Below, in pieces: positions 54,401 to 62,464 of a stretch of DNA of 64,000 bases. Each line of letters begins with the position of its first letter. Position 1 is the first letter of the stretch. The notes beneath the pieces were generated by a model. It searched no databases. It saw only the letters and a program-made list of their open reading frames with translations, and was not told where the DNA came from. The translations under genes and the position numbers were made by a program. This DNA is from CAYFYS01 sp965202905 (GTDB taxonomy: Bacteria; Pseudomonadota; Alphaproteobacteria; MPNO01): positions 3,596,001 to 3,660,000 of the forward strand of contig OZ241868.1 of the NCBI GenBank assembly GCA_965202905.1, in the 5' to 3' direction.

Positions 54401-54474
54401 CAGACACGTCCATAGTGAAGCGCCCGGGCCGGTTTGCCAATGGTCCCGGCCGCCATACGCGACGGGGACGGCCG

Positions 54475-56877
54475 ATGACCGAAGACAGCGCCGGGCGCCC
54501 GAAGGCCCGCCGGGCGCGATGGCGGCCGATCAATCCCTTGGGCGATGACGCCGCGGTGGCGCTGGCGCGCTGGGTGATCCGGCGGCGCTGGGCGGTCATC
54601 GCGGCGACGCTGGTTCTCGCGCTCGCGGCCGCCTCGGGCGGCGCCCGGCTGGGGTTCTCGACCAACTTCCGGGTGTTCTTCTCCGAGGCCAATCCGCAGC
54701 TCAAGGCCTACGAGGCGTTGCAGGACGTCTACGCAAAGGACGACAACATCGCCTTCGTGCTGCGCCCGGGCCAGGGCACGGTGTTCACCCCCGGGCGCCT
54801 GGTCGAGATCCGCCGGCTGACCGAGGCGGCGTGGAAGATCCCCTTCTCGACCCGCGTCGATTCCATCACCAACTTCCAGCACAGCCGGGCCGAGGGCGAC
54901 GCACTGATCGTCGCCGATTTGGCGCCCCGGAAGGGCGTGCCCAGCGCCGCGCAGGCCCGTGAGATCGCCGCCGTCGCGATTGCCGAGCCGCTGTTGGTGA
55001 ACCGCCTGATCGCGCCGGACGGCCGGACGACCAGCGTCAACGTCACCGTCACGCTGCCCGAGAAATCCGAGGACGAGGCGTCGGCGGCAATCGCGCACAC
55101 CCGCGCACTGGCAGAGGATTTTCGCGCGCGCAACCCGGATTTCCGGGTGGGCGTCACCGGCTCGGCAGTGTTCAACCACGCCTTCGTCGAGTCGAGCTTG
55201 CGCGATCTTGCCACCCTGATCCCGGTGATGTGCGGCGTGCTTCTGGTTGTCATGATCGTGCTGCTGCGCTCGGCCGGCGGGACTTTCGCGACGTTCGGCG
55301 TGATCGGCCTGTCGGCGTCGAGCGCGATGGGGCTCGCCGGCTGGGCCGGGCTCAACATCACACCGCCGTCGGCCGTCGCGCCGACCATCATCCTGACCGT
55401 CGCGATCGCGGACTCGATTCACATCCTGGTCACCATGCTGGGCGAGATGCGCCGCGGCAGGTCGCAGACCGACGCGCTGGTCGAATCGATGCGGATCAAC
55501 CTCCAGCCGGTGTTCCTGACCAGCATCACCACCGCGATCGGCTTCCTGAGCCTCAATTTCTCCGACGCCCCGCCGTTCCGCGATCTCGGCAACATGGCGG
55601 CCACCGGGGCGATCGTCGCTTTCTTCTATTCGATCCTGTTCCTCCCGGCGCTGATGGCGGTCCTTCCCGTCCGGGCGAAGCAGCGGCCCGACGGCGCGCT
55701 GTCGGCGATGGAGCGGCTGGCCGACTTCGTCATCGGCCGGCGGCGGGTGCTGCTGGTCGCGATGACGGCGGCGGTGGCGACTCTGGTCGCCTTCATTCCG
55801 CGGCTCGAGATCAACGACCAGTTCGTGCGGTATTTCGCGCCCTCGATCTCCTTCCGGGCGGACACCGATTTCGCGCAAGCGCATCTGTCGGGGATCTACC
55901 AGGCGCAGTGGTCGCTGCCCGCGCCCGGGTCCGGGGCGGTGACCGATCCCGAATACCTCGCCAGGGTCGACGCCTTCTCCGAATGGCTGCGCGGGCAGGA
56001 GAGCGTCGTCCACGTCCAGACGATCACCGACATCTTCAAGCGGCTGAACAAGAACATGCACGCCGACGAGCCGGGCTGGCGCCGCCTGCCGGACGAGCGC
56101 AACCTCGCCGCCCAGTACCTGCTGTTGTTCGAGATGTCGCTGCCCTACGGCCTCGACCTCAACAACCAGATCGACGTCGACAAGTCGGCGACCCGGCTGA
56201 TCGCCACCCTGGACAACCTGACCACCAACGAACTCCGCGCGCTCGACCGCAATGCCCAGGCGTGGCTGACCAAAAACCTCGCCTCGGCGTCCGGTCAGCA
56301 GGCCTCCGGTCCGTTCGTGATGTTCGCCTACATCGCCAAGCGCAACATCGAGGGCATGATCGGCGGCACCGCCATCGCCTTCGTGCTGATCTCGCTGATC
56401 CTGATGATCTCCCTGCGCTCGCTGCGGCTGGGGCTGGTGAGCCTGGCGCCCAACCTGGCGCCGGCCTTCATGGCCTTCGGCATCTGGTCGATCTTCGTCG
56501 GCCAGGTCGGGCTCGCATCCTCGGTGATCACCGCGACCAGCCTCGGCATCATCGTCGATGCGACGGTCCACTTCCTGTCGAAATACCTGCGCGCCCGGCG
56601 CGCCCGGGGCGCGGACGCCAAGGAGGCGGTGCGCTACGCCTTCACCACCGTGGGCGCCGCGCTGTGGGTGACGACGGCGACCCTGATCGCGGGGTTTGCG
56701 ATCCTCGCATTGTCGACCTTCAAGATCAATGCGACACTCGGGCTGTTGACGGCGATCGCGCTCACCTGCGCCCTGGTCGCGGATTTTCTGCTGCTGCCGC
56801 CGCTTCTGATGGCGATCGACCGCGGCAGGCGGATCCCGGATCCTACCGGGTCGTCCGCCGGCCGGCCCGCTGAGTGA
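54475..56877 (+). CDS. RND-superfamily (MMPL-like) exporter
   Basis: 800 residues. The first membrane segment is near 40-60 (WAVIAATLVLALAAASGGAR), followed by a periplasmic loop and five helices (~255-420) with SAVAPTIILTVAIADSIHIL, then a second loop and five more helices (~620-780) with VITATSLGIIVDATVHFLSK. The Asp in IADSIH and IVDATVH is in the position of the proton-relay Asp. It is a hydrophobe exporter of the HAE3/MMPL kind. ATG 54475 has GGGGA before it. The next two genes encode periplasmic and outer-membrane partners. Confidence 0.88.
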   Translation: MTEDSAGRPKARRARWRPINPLGDDAAVALARWVIRRRWAVIAATLVLALAAASGGARLGFSTNFRVFFSEANPQLKAYEALQDVYAKDDNIAFVLRPGQGTVFTPGRLVEIRRLTEAAWKIPFSTRVDSITNFQHSRAEGDALIVADLAPRKGVPSAAQAREIAAVAIAEPLLVNRLIAPDGRTTSVNVTVTLPEKSEDEASAAIAHTRALAEDFRARNPDFRVGVTGSAVFNHAFVESSLRDLATLIPVMCGVLLVVMIVLLRSAGGTFATFGVIGLSASSAMGLAGWAGLNITPPSAVAPTIILTVAIADSIHILVTMLGEMRRGRSQTDALVESMRINLQPVFLTSITTAIGFLSLNFSDAPPFRDLGNMAATGAIVAFFYSILFLPALMAVLPVRAKQRPDGALSAMERLADFVIGRRRVLLVAMTAAVATLVAFIPRLEINDQFVRYFAPSISFRADTDFAQAHLSGIYQAQWSLPAPGSGAVTDPEYLARVDAFSEWLRGQESVVHVQTITDIFKRLNKNMHADEPGWRRLPDERNLAAQYLLLFEMSLPYGLDLNNQIDVDKSATRLIATLDNLTTNELRALDRNAQAWLTKNLASASGQQASGPFVMFAYIAKRNIEGMIGGTAIAFVLISLILMISLRSLRLGLVSLAPNLAPAFMAFGIWSIFVGQVGLASSVITATSLGIIVDATVHFLSKYLRARRARGADAKEAVRYAFTTVGAALWVTTATLIAGFAILALSTFKINATLGLLTAIALTCALVADFLLLPPLLMAIDRGRRIPDPTGSSAGRPAE

Positions 56878-56887
56878 GGAGACGACC

Positions 56888-57673
56888 GTGCATCGGATAG
56901 TCATCGCTTTGGTGCTGGTTGGGCTCGCGCCGCCGGCGCTCGCGCAGACGGCCGGGGAGAAGGGGCTCGCCATCGCCCGGGAGGCCGACCGGCGCGATCT
57001 CGGCTGGGGCGACGCCCGGGTGCGGCTGAAGATGACCCTGCGCAACCGCCGGGGCCAGTCCTCGACCCGCGATCTCAGGATCAAATTTCTCGAATCGACC
57101 GCGGCCGACCGCGGCGATTCGAGCCTGACGGTCTTCGACCGCCCGCGCGACATCAAGGGCTCGGCGTTCCTGTCGCACACCAGGATCGCCGAGCCGGACG
57201 ACCAGTGGCTCTATCTGCCGGCGCTCAAGCGGGTCAAGCGGATCTCGTCCTCCAACAAGTCCGGCCCGTTCATGGGCTCGGAGTTCGCCTACGAGGATCT
57301 GCTGTCCCAGGAAATCGCGAAATACACCTACGAATGGCTCCGCGACGAGGCCTGCGGGGCGCTGCAATGCTTCGTGATCGAGCGCGTCCCGGTCTACGAG
57401 AATTCGGGCTATACCCGCCAGCACGTCTGGATCGACAAGGCCGAGTACCGGCCGATGCGCGTCGTCTTCCACGACCGCAAGGATTCAAGGCTCAAGACCC
57501 TGGAGCTCTCCGACTACCGGCGCTATCTCGACAAACACTGGCGCGCCCACCGTCAGGAAATGGAGAACCACCAGACCGGCAAATCGACCTCGCTCGCCTT
57601 CGAGGGCTTCGAGTTCCGCATCGGTCTGTCGCCGCGCGCGTTCACCGCGGCCCGTCTGAAGCGTGTGCGCTGA
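56888..57673 (+). CDS. Periplasmic outer-membrane lipoprotein-sorting-like protein (LolA-like fold)
   Basis: 261 residues from a GTG with AGGAGA upstream. A signal peptide ends ALAQ (~residue 19). The body has RVRLKMTLRNRRGQSSTRDL, FDRPRDIKGSAFLSHTRIAE, DDQWLYLPALKRVKRISSSN and KSGPFMGSEFAYEDLLSQEI, a pattern of the LolA_like family that accompanies RND permeases. It is inferred to be a lipid or hydrophobe shuttle between the permease and the outer membrane. Confidence 0.82.
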   Translation: MHRIVIALVLVGLAPPALAQTAGEKGLAIAREADRRDLGWGDARVRLKMTLRNRRGQSSTRDLRIKFLESTAADRGDSSLTVFDRPRDIKGSAFLSHTRIAEPDDQWLYLPALKRVKRISSSNKSGPFMGSEFAYEDLLSQEIAKYTYEWLRDEACGALQCFVIERVPVYENSGYTRQHVWIDKAEYRPMRVVFHDRKDSRLKTLELSDYRRYLDKHWRAHRQEMENHQTGKSTSLAFEGFEFRIGLSPRAFTAARLKRVR

Positions 57674-57685
57674 GCGGGCCGTCGG

Positions 57686-58906
57686 ATGGGCGGCGGCCCC
57701 GCGGCGCTGTTCGCGGCGAGCCTCGCGGCGCTGTTCGCGGCGGGCCTCGCGGCGGCCGGCGAGTGGGACGTCAGCGGCAGCGTCGGGCTGGAGACCCGGG
57801 TCTTCGTTCACAAGCCGGCGCGGGCCGGCCAGGATGACGCCGGACGGCTGCAAGCCTCGGTCTTCGCCCAGCCGGAGATCGTCTACGAGTGGAACGACGG
57901 CGCGGATCGCCTGACGCTCGAGCCGTTCGTCCGCCTCGACGAGGAGGACGCCCGGCGCACCCACGGCGACCTGCGCATCGCCAGCTACCTGCACGCGGCC
58001 GGGGACTGGGACCTGATCGTCGGTCTGCACCGGGTCTTCTGGGGCGTCGCCGAGTCGCGCCATCTGGTCGACATCGTCAACCAGACCGACGGAGTCGAGG
58101 ACATCGACGCCGAGGACAAGCTCGGCCAGCCGATGATCAACCTCAATCTCGACCGCGACTGGGGCCGCGTCTCGGCCTTCCTCATGATCGGGTTCCGCGA
58201 GCGCAGCTTCGCCCGGGCCGGCGCGCGGCTGGGCGGGGGGGCGCCGATCGACATCGACCGGCCGTCCTTCGAGTCGGACGCCCGGCGCGCCCATCCCGAC
58301 CTTGCGCTGCGCTGGTTTCATACGCTCGGCGACTGGGATGTCGGGCTCGCCCATTTCCGGGGCACCAGCCGCGCGCCGCGTCTGATTCCGGTCGCGGACC
58401 CCGGAACCGGGCTTTCGCTGGTTCCGCGCTACGACCTGATCGACCAGTCGAGCGTGGACGCGCAGTTCACCGCCGGCGCCTGGCTACTCAAGTTCGAGTC
58501 CCTGTTCCGCACCGGTCACGGCGACCCGTTCGTCGCCGCAACCGGCGGGTTCGAATACACGCTCTACCAGATCCTGGGCGGCCGCGCGGATCTCGGTCTC
58601 CTGGCCGAATACCACTACGACGGCCGCGACCCGGCGGCCGCGCCGCCGACCCTCTTCGATAACGACGTCTTCGCCGGCGCCCGGCTGACCCTCAACGACG
58701 AGGCCGACACCGCGCTCCTGATGGGCGCCATCGTCGATCACCGGGACGGCTCGACCCTGTTCCAGGCTGAGGCGGGGCGCCGGGTCTTCGAGAGCTGGAA
58801 GATCGAGATCGAAGCCCGAATCTTCCTCGACATCGACGCCGGCAGCCCCATCGCCGGCATCCGCAACGACGATTTCGTAACCGTGCGGGCGACCCGGTTC
58901 TTTTAG
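57686..58906 (+). CDS. Outer-membrane beta-barrel protein of the RND operon
   Basis: 406 residues. The signal peptide is rich in repeated LAALFAAGLA units (a 24-bp duplication at 57700-57750), ending about AAAGEW. Many alternating amphipathic strands follow (WDVSGSVGLETRVFV, RLTLEPFVRLDEED, WDLIVGLHRVFWGVAESRHL, WDVGLAHFRGTSR), and the terminal residue is Phe (TRFF), as in outer-membrane barrels. Homology to a DUF1302-like family is inferred. It completes a three-part envelope export system. Confidence 0.75.
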   Translation: MGGGPAALFAASLAALFAAGLAAAGEWDVSGSVGLETRVFVHKPARAGQDDAGRLQASVFAQPEIVYEWNDGADRLTLEPFVRLDEEDARRTHGDLRIASYLHAAGDWDLIVGLHRVFWGVAESRHLVDIVNQTDGVEDIDAEDKLGQPMINLNLDRDWGRVSAFLMIGFRERSFARAGARLGGGAPIDIDRPSFESDARRAHPDLALRWFHTLGDWDVGLAHFRGTSRAPRLIPVADPGTGLSLVPRYDLIDQSSVDAQFTAGAWLLKFESLFRTGHGDPFVAATGGFEYTLYQILGGRADLGLLAEYHYDGRDPAAAPPTLFDNDVFAGARLTLNDEADTALLMGAIVDHRDGSTLFQAEAGRRVFESWKIEIEARIFLDIDAGSPIAGIRNDDFVTVRATRFF

Positions 58907-58924
58907 CGTGCGGCTCGAAACCGG

Positions 58925-59242
58925 TTGAGCGAGTCCGGCGCGTTGCCGCCGGACGACGTTCCGCCCTTCTTCACGGTGCAGCGCGACCTCTGCGACCGGC
59001 GCTCGAACGGCCTGATGAAGCTGATGGACCGCCCCGGCCGGGCGCGCCCGACGCGAGGCAAGCGGCTCCGCCGTCTGTTTTCCTGCTTCTTCCGCTTCCG
59101 CGGGATTTCGCCGAATGCCGGGCTGTTGGAGAAAGGCTGGCTCAAGCGCCGGCCAAAGGGCCACATCATCGAATGTTACGGCGATCGGCCAGAGCCCCGC
59201 GCGCCGGGCTACGACAAGCCGTTCCGGGGGCAGTTCGCCTGA
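58925..59242 (+). CDS. Doubtful hypothetical protein
   Basis: 105 codons from a TTG with no ribosome-binding site. The product begins SESGALPPDDVPPFFTVQRD and is Arg-rich with a KRLRRLFSCFFRFRG patch. No family was recognised, and the opposite strand is equally open. It could be spurious. The region 58907-59360 holds otherwise only the hairpin at 59265. Confidence 0.25.
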   Translation: MSESGALPPDDVPPFFTVQRDLCDRRSNGLMKLMDRPGRARPTRGKRLRRLFSCFFRFRGISPNAGLLEKGWLKRRPKGHIIECYGDRPEPRAPGYDKPFRGQFA

Positions 59243-59264
59243 TCCCGCGCCGCTGCTGCGTGAA

Positions 59265-59292
59265 CTCCGGACGAACGCTCCGGCGTCCGGAG
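59265..59292. terminator. Hairpin between convergent units
   Basis: CTCCGGACG at 59265-59273 pairs perfectly with CGTCCGGAG at 59284-59292 around a 10-nt loop, between the RND operon side and the facing hydrolase gene. No T tract; a possible bidirectional terminator. Confidence 0.4.
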
Positions 59293-59360
59293 ACTTCGCT
59301 CGTGTATTTCAACGTGTCGCAAGCGCCTTACGGCAGGGCTTTCGATTTCATCGACAGTCC

Positions 59361-60470
59361 CTAGAGCCGGTCCTCGAGCCAGTCGAGCATGACCGGCAGG
59401 TTGTGCGCCCAGGCGTCGTGGCTGCAATGGGCGACGCCGCCGAGTTTGGGATCGTCGTAGATCGTGAGCGTCTTGTCGGCGGCGCCGATCTCCTCGAAAA
59501 GCCGCCTGGCGCCCGCCACCGCCATCAGCCGGTCCGGCGCGGCGTGGCTGATCAGGGTCGGGCAGGTGATGTTCCGGGCGATGCCCTCCATGGTGAAATC
59601 CTTGAGCCGGCGGCGCGCCTCGTCGTCGTCGACGCCGCCGAGCAGGCGGCGCAATGTCGGCCGAAGCCCCTCGTAGTGCTCGTAGATGTCGGTCAACAGG
59701 CTGTAGCAGCCGCACCAGCCGACCAACGCCTTGACCCGCTTGTCGAAGGCCGCCACACGCGGGGCGTAGTAGCCGGCCATGCTGATCCCCATCAGCCCGA
59801 TGCGCGCGGCGTCGATTTCGGGCCGCGCGACCAGGTAGTCGATCGCGGCCATGCCCGGCACCTCGTAGTCCGGCCGGGTCGGGATGCCCTTCAGATACAT
59901 CGACGAGCCGCGTCCGGGCGTGTCGACCAGCAGCATCGCCCAGCCGCGTTCGCACATCTGCCGGCCGCTGAAATAGATCTCCTCGGCATAGGCGTCCGCG
60001 CCGCCGAGAAACAGTACGGCCGGCCACCTGCCCGGCGCCGGGTCGACGGGATGGCAGAAATAGCCGTCATAGACCTCATCGCCGCAGCGCACCTCGATCG
60101 TCTCGATCGGCGGGCTGTGTAGCGCCGCCGCCGCGCGGAAGCAGGCCTGCGCCTTGGCGAAGCGCTCGGCCCGGTCGGCGTTGCGGTCGCTGTCGAGGAA
60201 GACATCGGCCATGCGCCAGTACTGATTGGCCTGAAAGAAGAACTTCCGGGCGGTGGTCCTGCGTCCGGCGGCCAGCGCCTCGCGGGCCTTGCCCTCGATC
60301 CGTTCGGCCAGCGCGATCCACTCCCGCTCCCAGCCATCGTGATCGCCCTCGGCGATCTCGCGGCAGGTGCGCGCGATGTCGAACACATCGCCGCCGCCCT
60401 GCTGGGCCTCGGCGACCAGGCGAAGGGTCTGGGAGCCGAACGGATGGCTCGGGAACAGGAAATCGAACAC
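59361..60470 (-). CDS. Alpha/beta hydrolase of the FrsA/dienelactone-hydrolase-like group
   Basis: 369 residues. A helical N-terminal lid (ARKFFFQANQYWRMADVFLD) precedes the core. Nucleophile elbow GLMGISMAGYYAPRVA (Ser), acid in SHAAPDRLM (Asp) and His in GGVAHCSHDAWAH. This architecture is that of 2,6-dihydroxypseudooxynicotine hydrolase and FrsA-like C-C or ester hydrolases. The substrate is unknown. It has no obvious operon partners. Confidence 0.78.
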   Translation of the reverse strand: MFDFLFPSHPFGSQTLRLVAEAQQGGGDVFDIARTCREIAEGDHDGWEREWIALAERIEGKAREALAAGRRTTARKFFFQANQYWRMADVFLDSDRNADRAERFAKAQACFRAAAALHSPPIETIEVRCGDEVYDGYFCHPVDPAPGRWPAVLFLGGADAYAEEIYFSGRQMCERGWAMLLVDTPGRGSSMYLKGIPTRPDYEVPGMAAIDYLVARPEIDAARIGLMGISMAGYYAPRVAAFDKRVKALVGWCGCYSLLTDIYEHYEGLRPTLRRLLGGVDDDEARRRLKDFTMEGIARNITCPTLISHAAPDRLMAVAGARRLFEEIGAADKTLTIYDDPKLGGVAHCSHDAWAHNLPVMLDWLEDRL

Positions 60471-60517
60471 GGCGGGCCTCCCGGCGCGGTTTGCGGCGGA
60501 TCTTAGCGCGCCGTCGG

Positions 60518-60846
60518 GTAGTGTCTCAGTTCGAAAAGCCCAAGCCGCAGCCGCAGCCTGTCGAACCGGGGCCGCGGTGGATGCGTCGGTTCACGAGGCT
60601 GACCGCACGAGGCCGACCGACGGCTTCTCCAGGAAGACCGGGAACCATCTGCACATGCTCTCGCTCTAACTTCACGCACGACGACTTCGTACGCATCCAC
60701 GAGACGCTGAAAGGCGCCCCGGCGATGGCGGCGGGCGTATCGGACACGCTGCGGGGCATGGGATGGATCACCGGGGAATGGATCACCGGCTCGATCGGCG
60801 CGCAGGCGGCGAAGCCGAGGCGATCCGATTCAAACCGGGACACTAC
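60518..60846 (+). mobile_element. Deleted insertion sequence (MITE-like), copy 1
   Basis: About 329 bp ending in inverted repeats: GTAGTGTCTCAGTTCGAA at the left and the inverse of GTAGTGTCCCGGTTTGAA at the right. Inside, frameshifted remnants of a transposase C-terminus can be read: RRFTRLT, FSRKTGNHLHMLSL and FVRIHETLKGAPAMAAGVSD. This resembles the 3' end of IS1-like DDE transposases found in alphaproteobacteria. It is non-autonomous. Confidence 0.7.
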
Positions 60847-60990
60847 ACCGAATTGCGCCGTCTGTCGCCAACAGGCGTTATGTCCGGCGCCATGCGGTAT
60901 TCGCCCTCCGACCGTGCGCGCCGCGCGTCCACGCAATCCCTGGAACCGCACCGGATTCGCCGGGTCGGTTTGCCGGCACACACCCAACGC

Positions 60991-61024
60991 GGCCGCCGTC
61001 GCTCTCCGCAGAGCGACGGCGGCC
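60991..61024. other. Perfect 15-bp hairpin with tetraloop
   Basis: GGCCGCCGTCGCTCT (60991-61005) and its exact complement (61010-61024) flank the loop CCGC. It lies 28 bp downstream of the small minus-strand peptide gene and could end its transcript, although no U tract follows. A related but degenerate sequence with the shared GGCGGCCGTGCGTCA is at about 17200. Confidence 0.6.
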
Positions 61025-61051
61025 GTGCGTCATGATGTCGGAGAGACGGGT

Positions 61052-61230
61052 CTACGATCCCACTGAGCCCTCGTTGCTGTTGTAGTAACTAACGGTCTCG
61101 GTCGTACTGGGACCGGAGCCGCCTTCCGTCCCTGTCATGCCGTCCCATTCGCGGATGATCGGCCGGGTCCAGCGCGTCAGCGCCTCATTCTGGGGGGGGG
61201 GGTACTAAGGGCGTCCCGATGGTTGGTCAT
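61052..61230 (-). pseudogene. Small peptide gene interrupted at an 11-base C tract (possible RiPP-like precursor)
   Basis: ATG 61230 has a strong GGGAGAGAAG ribosome-binding site. The start reads MTNHRDALST, then an 11-C run (61192-61202) shifts the frame. With twelve Cs the product would be 59 residues: proline run, QNEALTRWTRPIIREWDGMT, then a Gly/Ser/Thr/Asn-rich end GTEGGSGPSTTETVSYYNSN and EGSVGS, stopping at 61052. A leader-like WTRPIIREWD followed by a small-residue core suggests a modified-peptide precursor, but this is only inference. As read, it stops after 17 codons. Confidence 0.4.
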
Positions 61231-61353
61231 GTCTTCTCTCCCGGAGTTCAAGAGTTGGGCTCTGTCGCGCCGTCAACCGCCTGTGAGCGATTCGCCTTCG
61301 ACACACGCCGATCGTATCGACCAGCGGCCTGCCGGTCAACGTGAAAATTGCGG

Positions 61354-61684
61354 GGAGCGTCTCAAGTTTGAAAAACCCCAGCCGCAGCCCCAGCCCGTCG
61401 AACCGGGGCCACGGTGGATGCGTCGGTTCACGAGGCTGACCGCACGAGGCTGACCGACGGTTTCTCCAGGAAGACCGGGAACCATCTGCACATGCTCTCG
61501 CTCTACTCTTCACGCACGACGACTTCGTGCGCATCCACGAGACGCTGCAAGGCGCCCCGGCGATAGCGGCGGGCGTATCGGACACGCTGCGGGACATGGG
61601 ATGGATCACCGGGGAACGGATCCTCTGCTCGATCGACGCGCAGGCGACGAAGCCGAGGCGATTCGATCCAAACCGGGACACTAC
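61354..61684 (+). mobile_element. Deleted insertion sequence (MITE-like), copy 2
   Basis: About 331 bp, colinear and by eye nearly 90 percent identical to the copy at 60518, in the same orientation. The left end is eroded (GGAGCGTCTCAAGTTTGAA) and the right end is AAACCGGGACACTAC. The internal transposase fragment FVRIHETLQGAPAIAAGVSD is again readable. Its right end abuts a truncated higA gene. Confidence 0.7.
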
Positions 61685-61879
61685 CCGGCCGACGCCGGGC
61701 TTGCGCGCCGCCTCCGCCACGCTGAGGCCCAGGGGTTCGAGGCAATCGTGACGGACGGACGGGCCGGGATGGGGCGGGCTCTTCACTGGCATGTCGCGAT
61801 TCTCCCGATGACGGTCGGCCAGGCCCGCATCCTCGACGTCCCGCCCCTCGAAACGGAAGACGGAAGACGGGTTCGACAT
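61685..61879 (-). pseudogene. Remnant of a higBA toxin-antitoxin pair
   Basis: The minus-strand frame first gives SVFRFEGRDVEDAGLADRH, resembling the HigB/RelE C-terminus (CFRWxDGxAYDVEIVDYH). Five codons later MPVKSPPHPGPSVRHDCLEP begins (ATG 61792), followed by LGLSVAEAARKPGVGR, the start of HigA/VapI antitoxins (PPIHPGExLxEEFLxPLGLSxxxLAxxLGV). HigA is cut off at the right end of insertion remnant copy 2, and the first part of HigB is missing. Both products would be dead. Confidence 0.6.
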
Positions 61880-61891
61880 CGCCGCCGCGAA

Positions 61892-62464
61892 TCAGATCCC
61901 GCGGCCGCGGAGCTTGTCCCTGAGCGCCCGGATGTGGGTGTCGGCGCCGGCCATGTTGGGGTGGATTTCGAGCGCGCGGTCGAAGGCGGCCAGCGCCTCT
62001 TCCTCCTCATCGAGCGCGAGATGGACGAGGCCGAGCCCCGACAGCGCCCCGAAATGGCGCGGCTCGAGCGCCAGGGTCCTGGCGATGTCGGATCTGGACT
62101 CGGCGAAGCGGCCGATCAGATAGTGGATCGTCGCCCGCTTGTTCCAGCCTTCGGCGAAGCCGGGCGCGTTCCGGGTGATTTCATCGAATGCGGCCAAAGC
62201 GCGGCGGAAATCGCGCCGCGCCATCGCATGCAGGCCCGCGGCCATCATGCGGTCGATCTCCTGGTTGCCGGAGACATGCCAGATCGACCAGATCGCCTGC
62301 TCGACCTCGGCGGCGGCCTCGGCCGAGGGCGCCGCCTCGAGCCGGTCGAACAGCGCGGGCAGGCGCGGGTCGTTCTGGGCGCCGAGGCCGATGGTCGCAA
62401 AGCTCAGCGTGGCCGCGGTCGCCAACCATGCGACGACGCGTTTCACCGGATCATCCTCGTCCAT
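61892..62464 (-). CDS. Exported TPR protein
   Basis: 190 residues. An N-terminal hydrophobic segment (VVAWLATAATLSFATIGLGA, ~9-28) is probably a signal peptide. Two to three tetratricopeptide repeats follow: RRALAAFDEITRNAPGFAEG, AESRSDIARTLALEPRHFGA and EEALAAFDRALEIHPNMAGA. It overlaps the glcF end by 14 bp, so it is co-transcribed with glycolate oxidase, though the functional link is unknown. Confidence 0.75.
   Translation of the reverse strand: MDEDDPVKRVVAWLATAATLSFATIGLGAQNDPRLPALFDRLEAAPSAEAAAEVEQAIWSIWHVSGNQEIDRMMAAGLHAMARRDFRRALAAFDEITRNAPGFAEGWNKRATIHYLIGRFAESRSDIARTLALEPRHFGALSGLGLVHLALDEEEEALAAFDRALEIHPNMAGADTHIRALRDKLRGRGI

Noticed and set aside
54136..57180. 1014-codon minus-strand open frame
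   Set aside because: It is the high-GC shadow of the RND exporter gene; the product is Arg/Asp/Gly low complexity.
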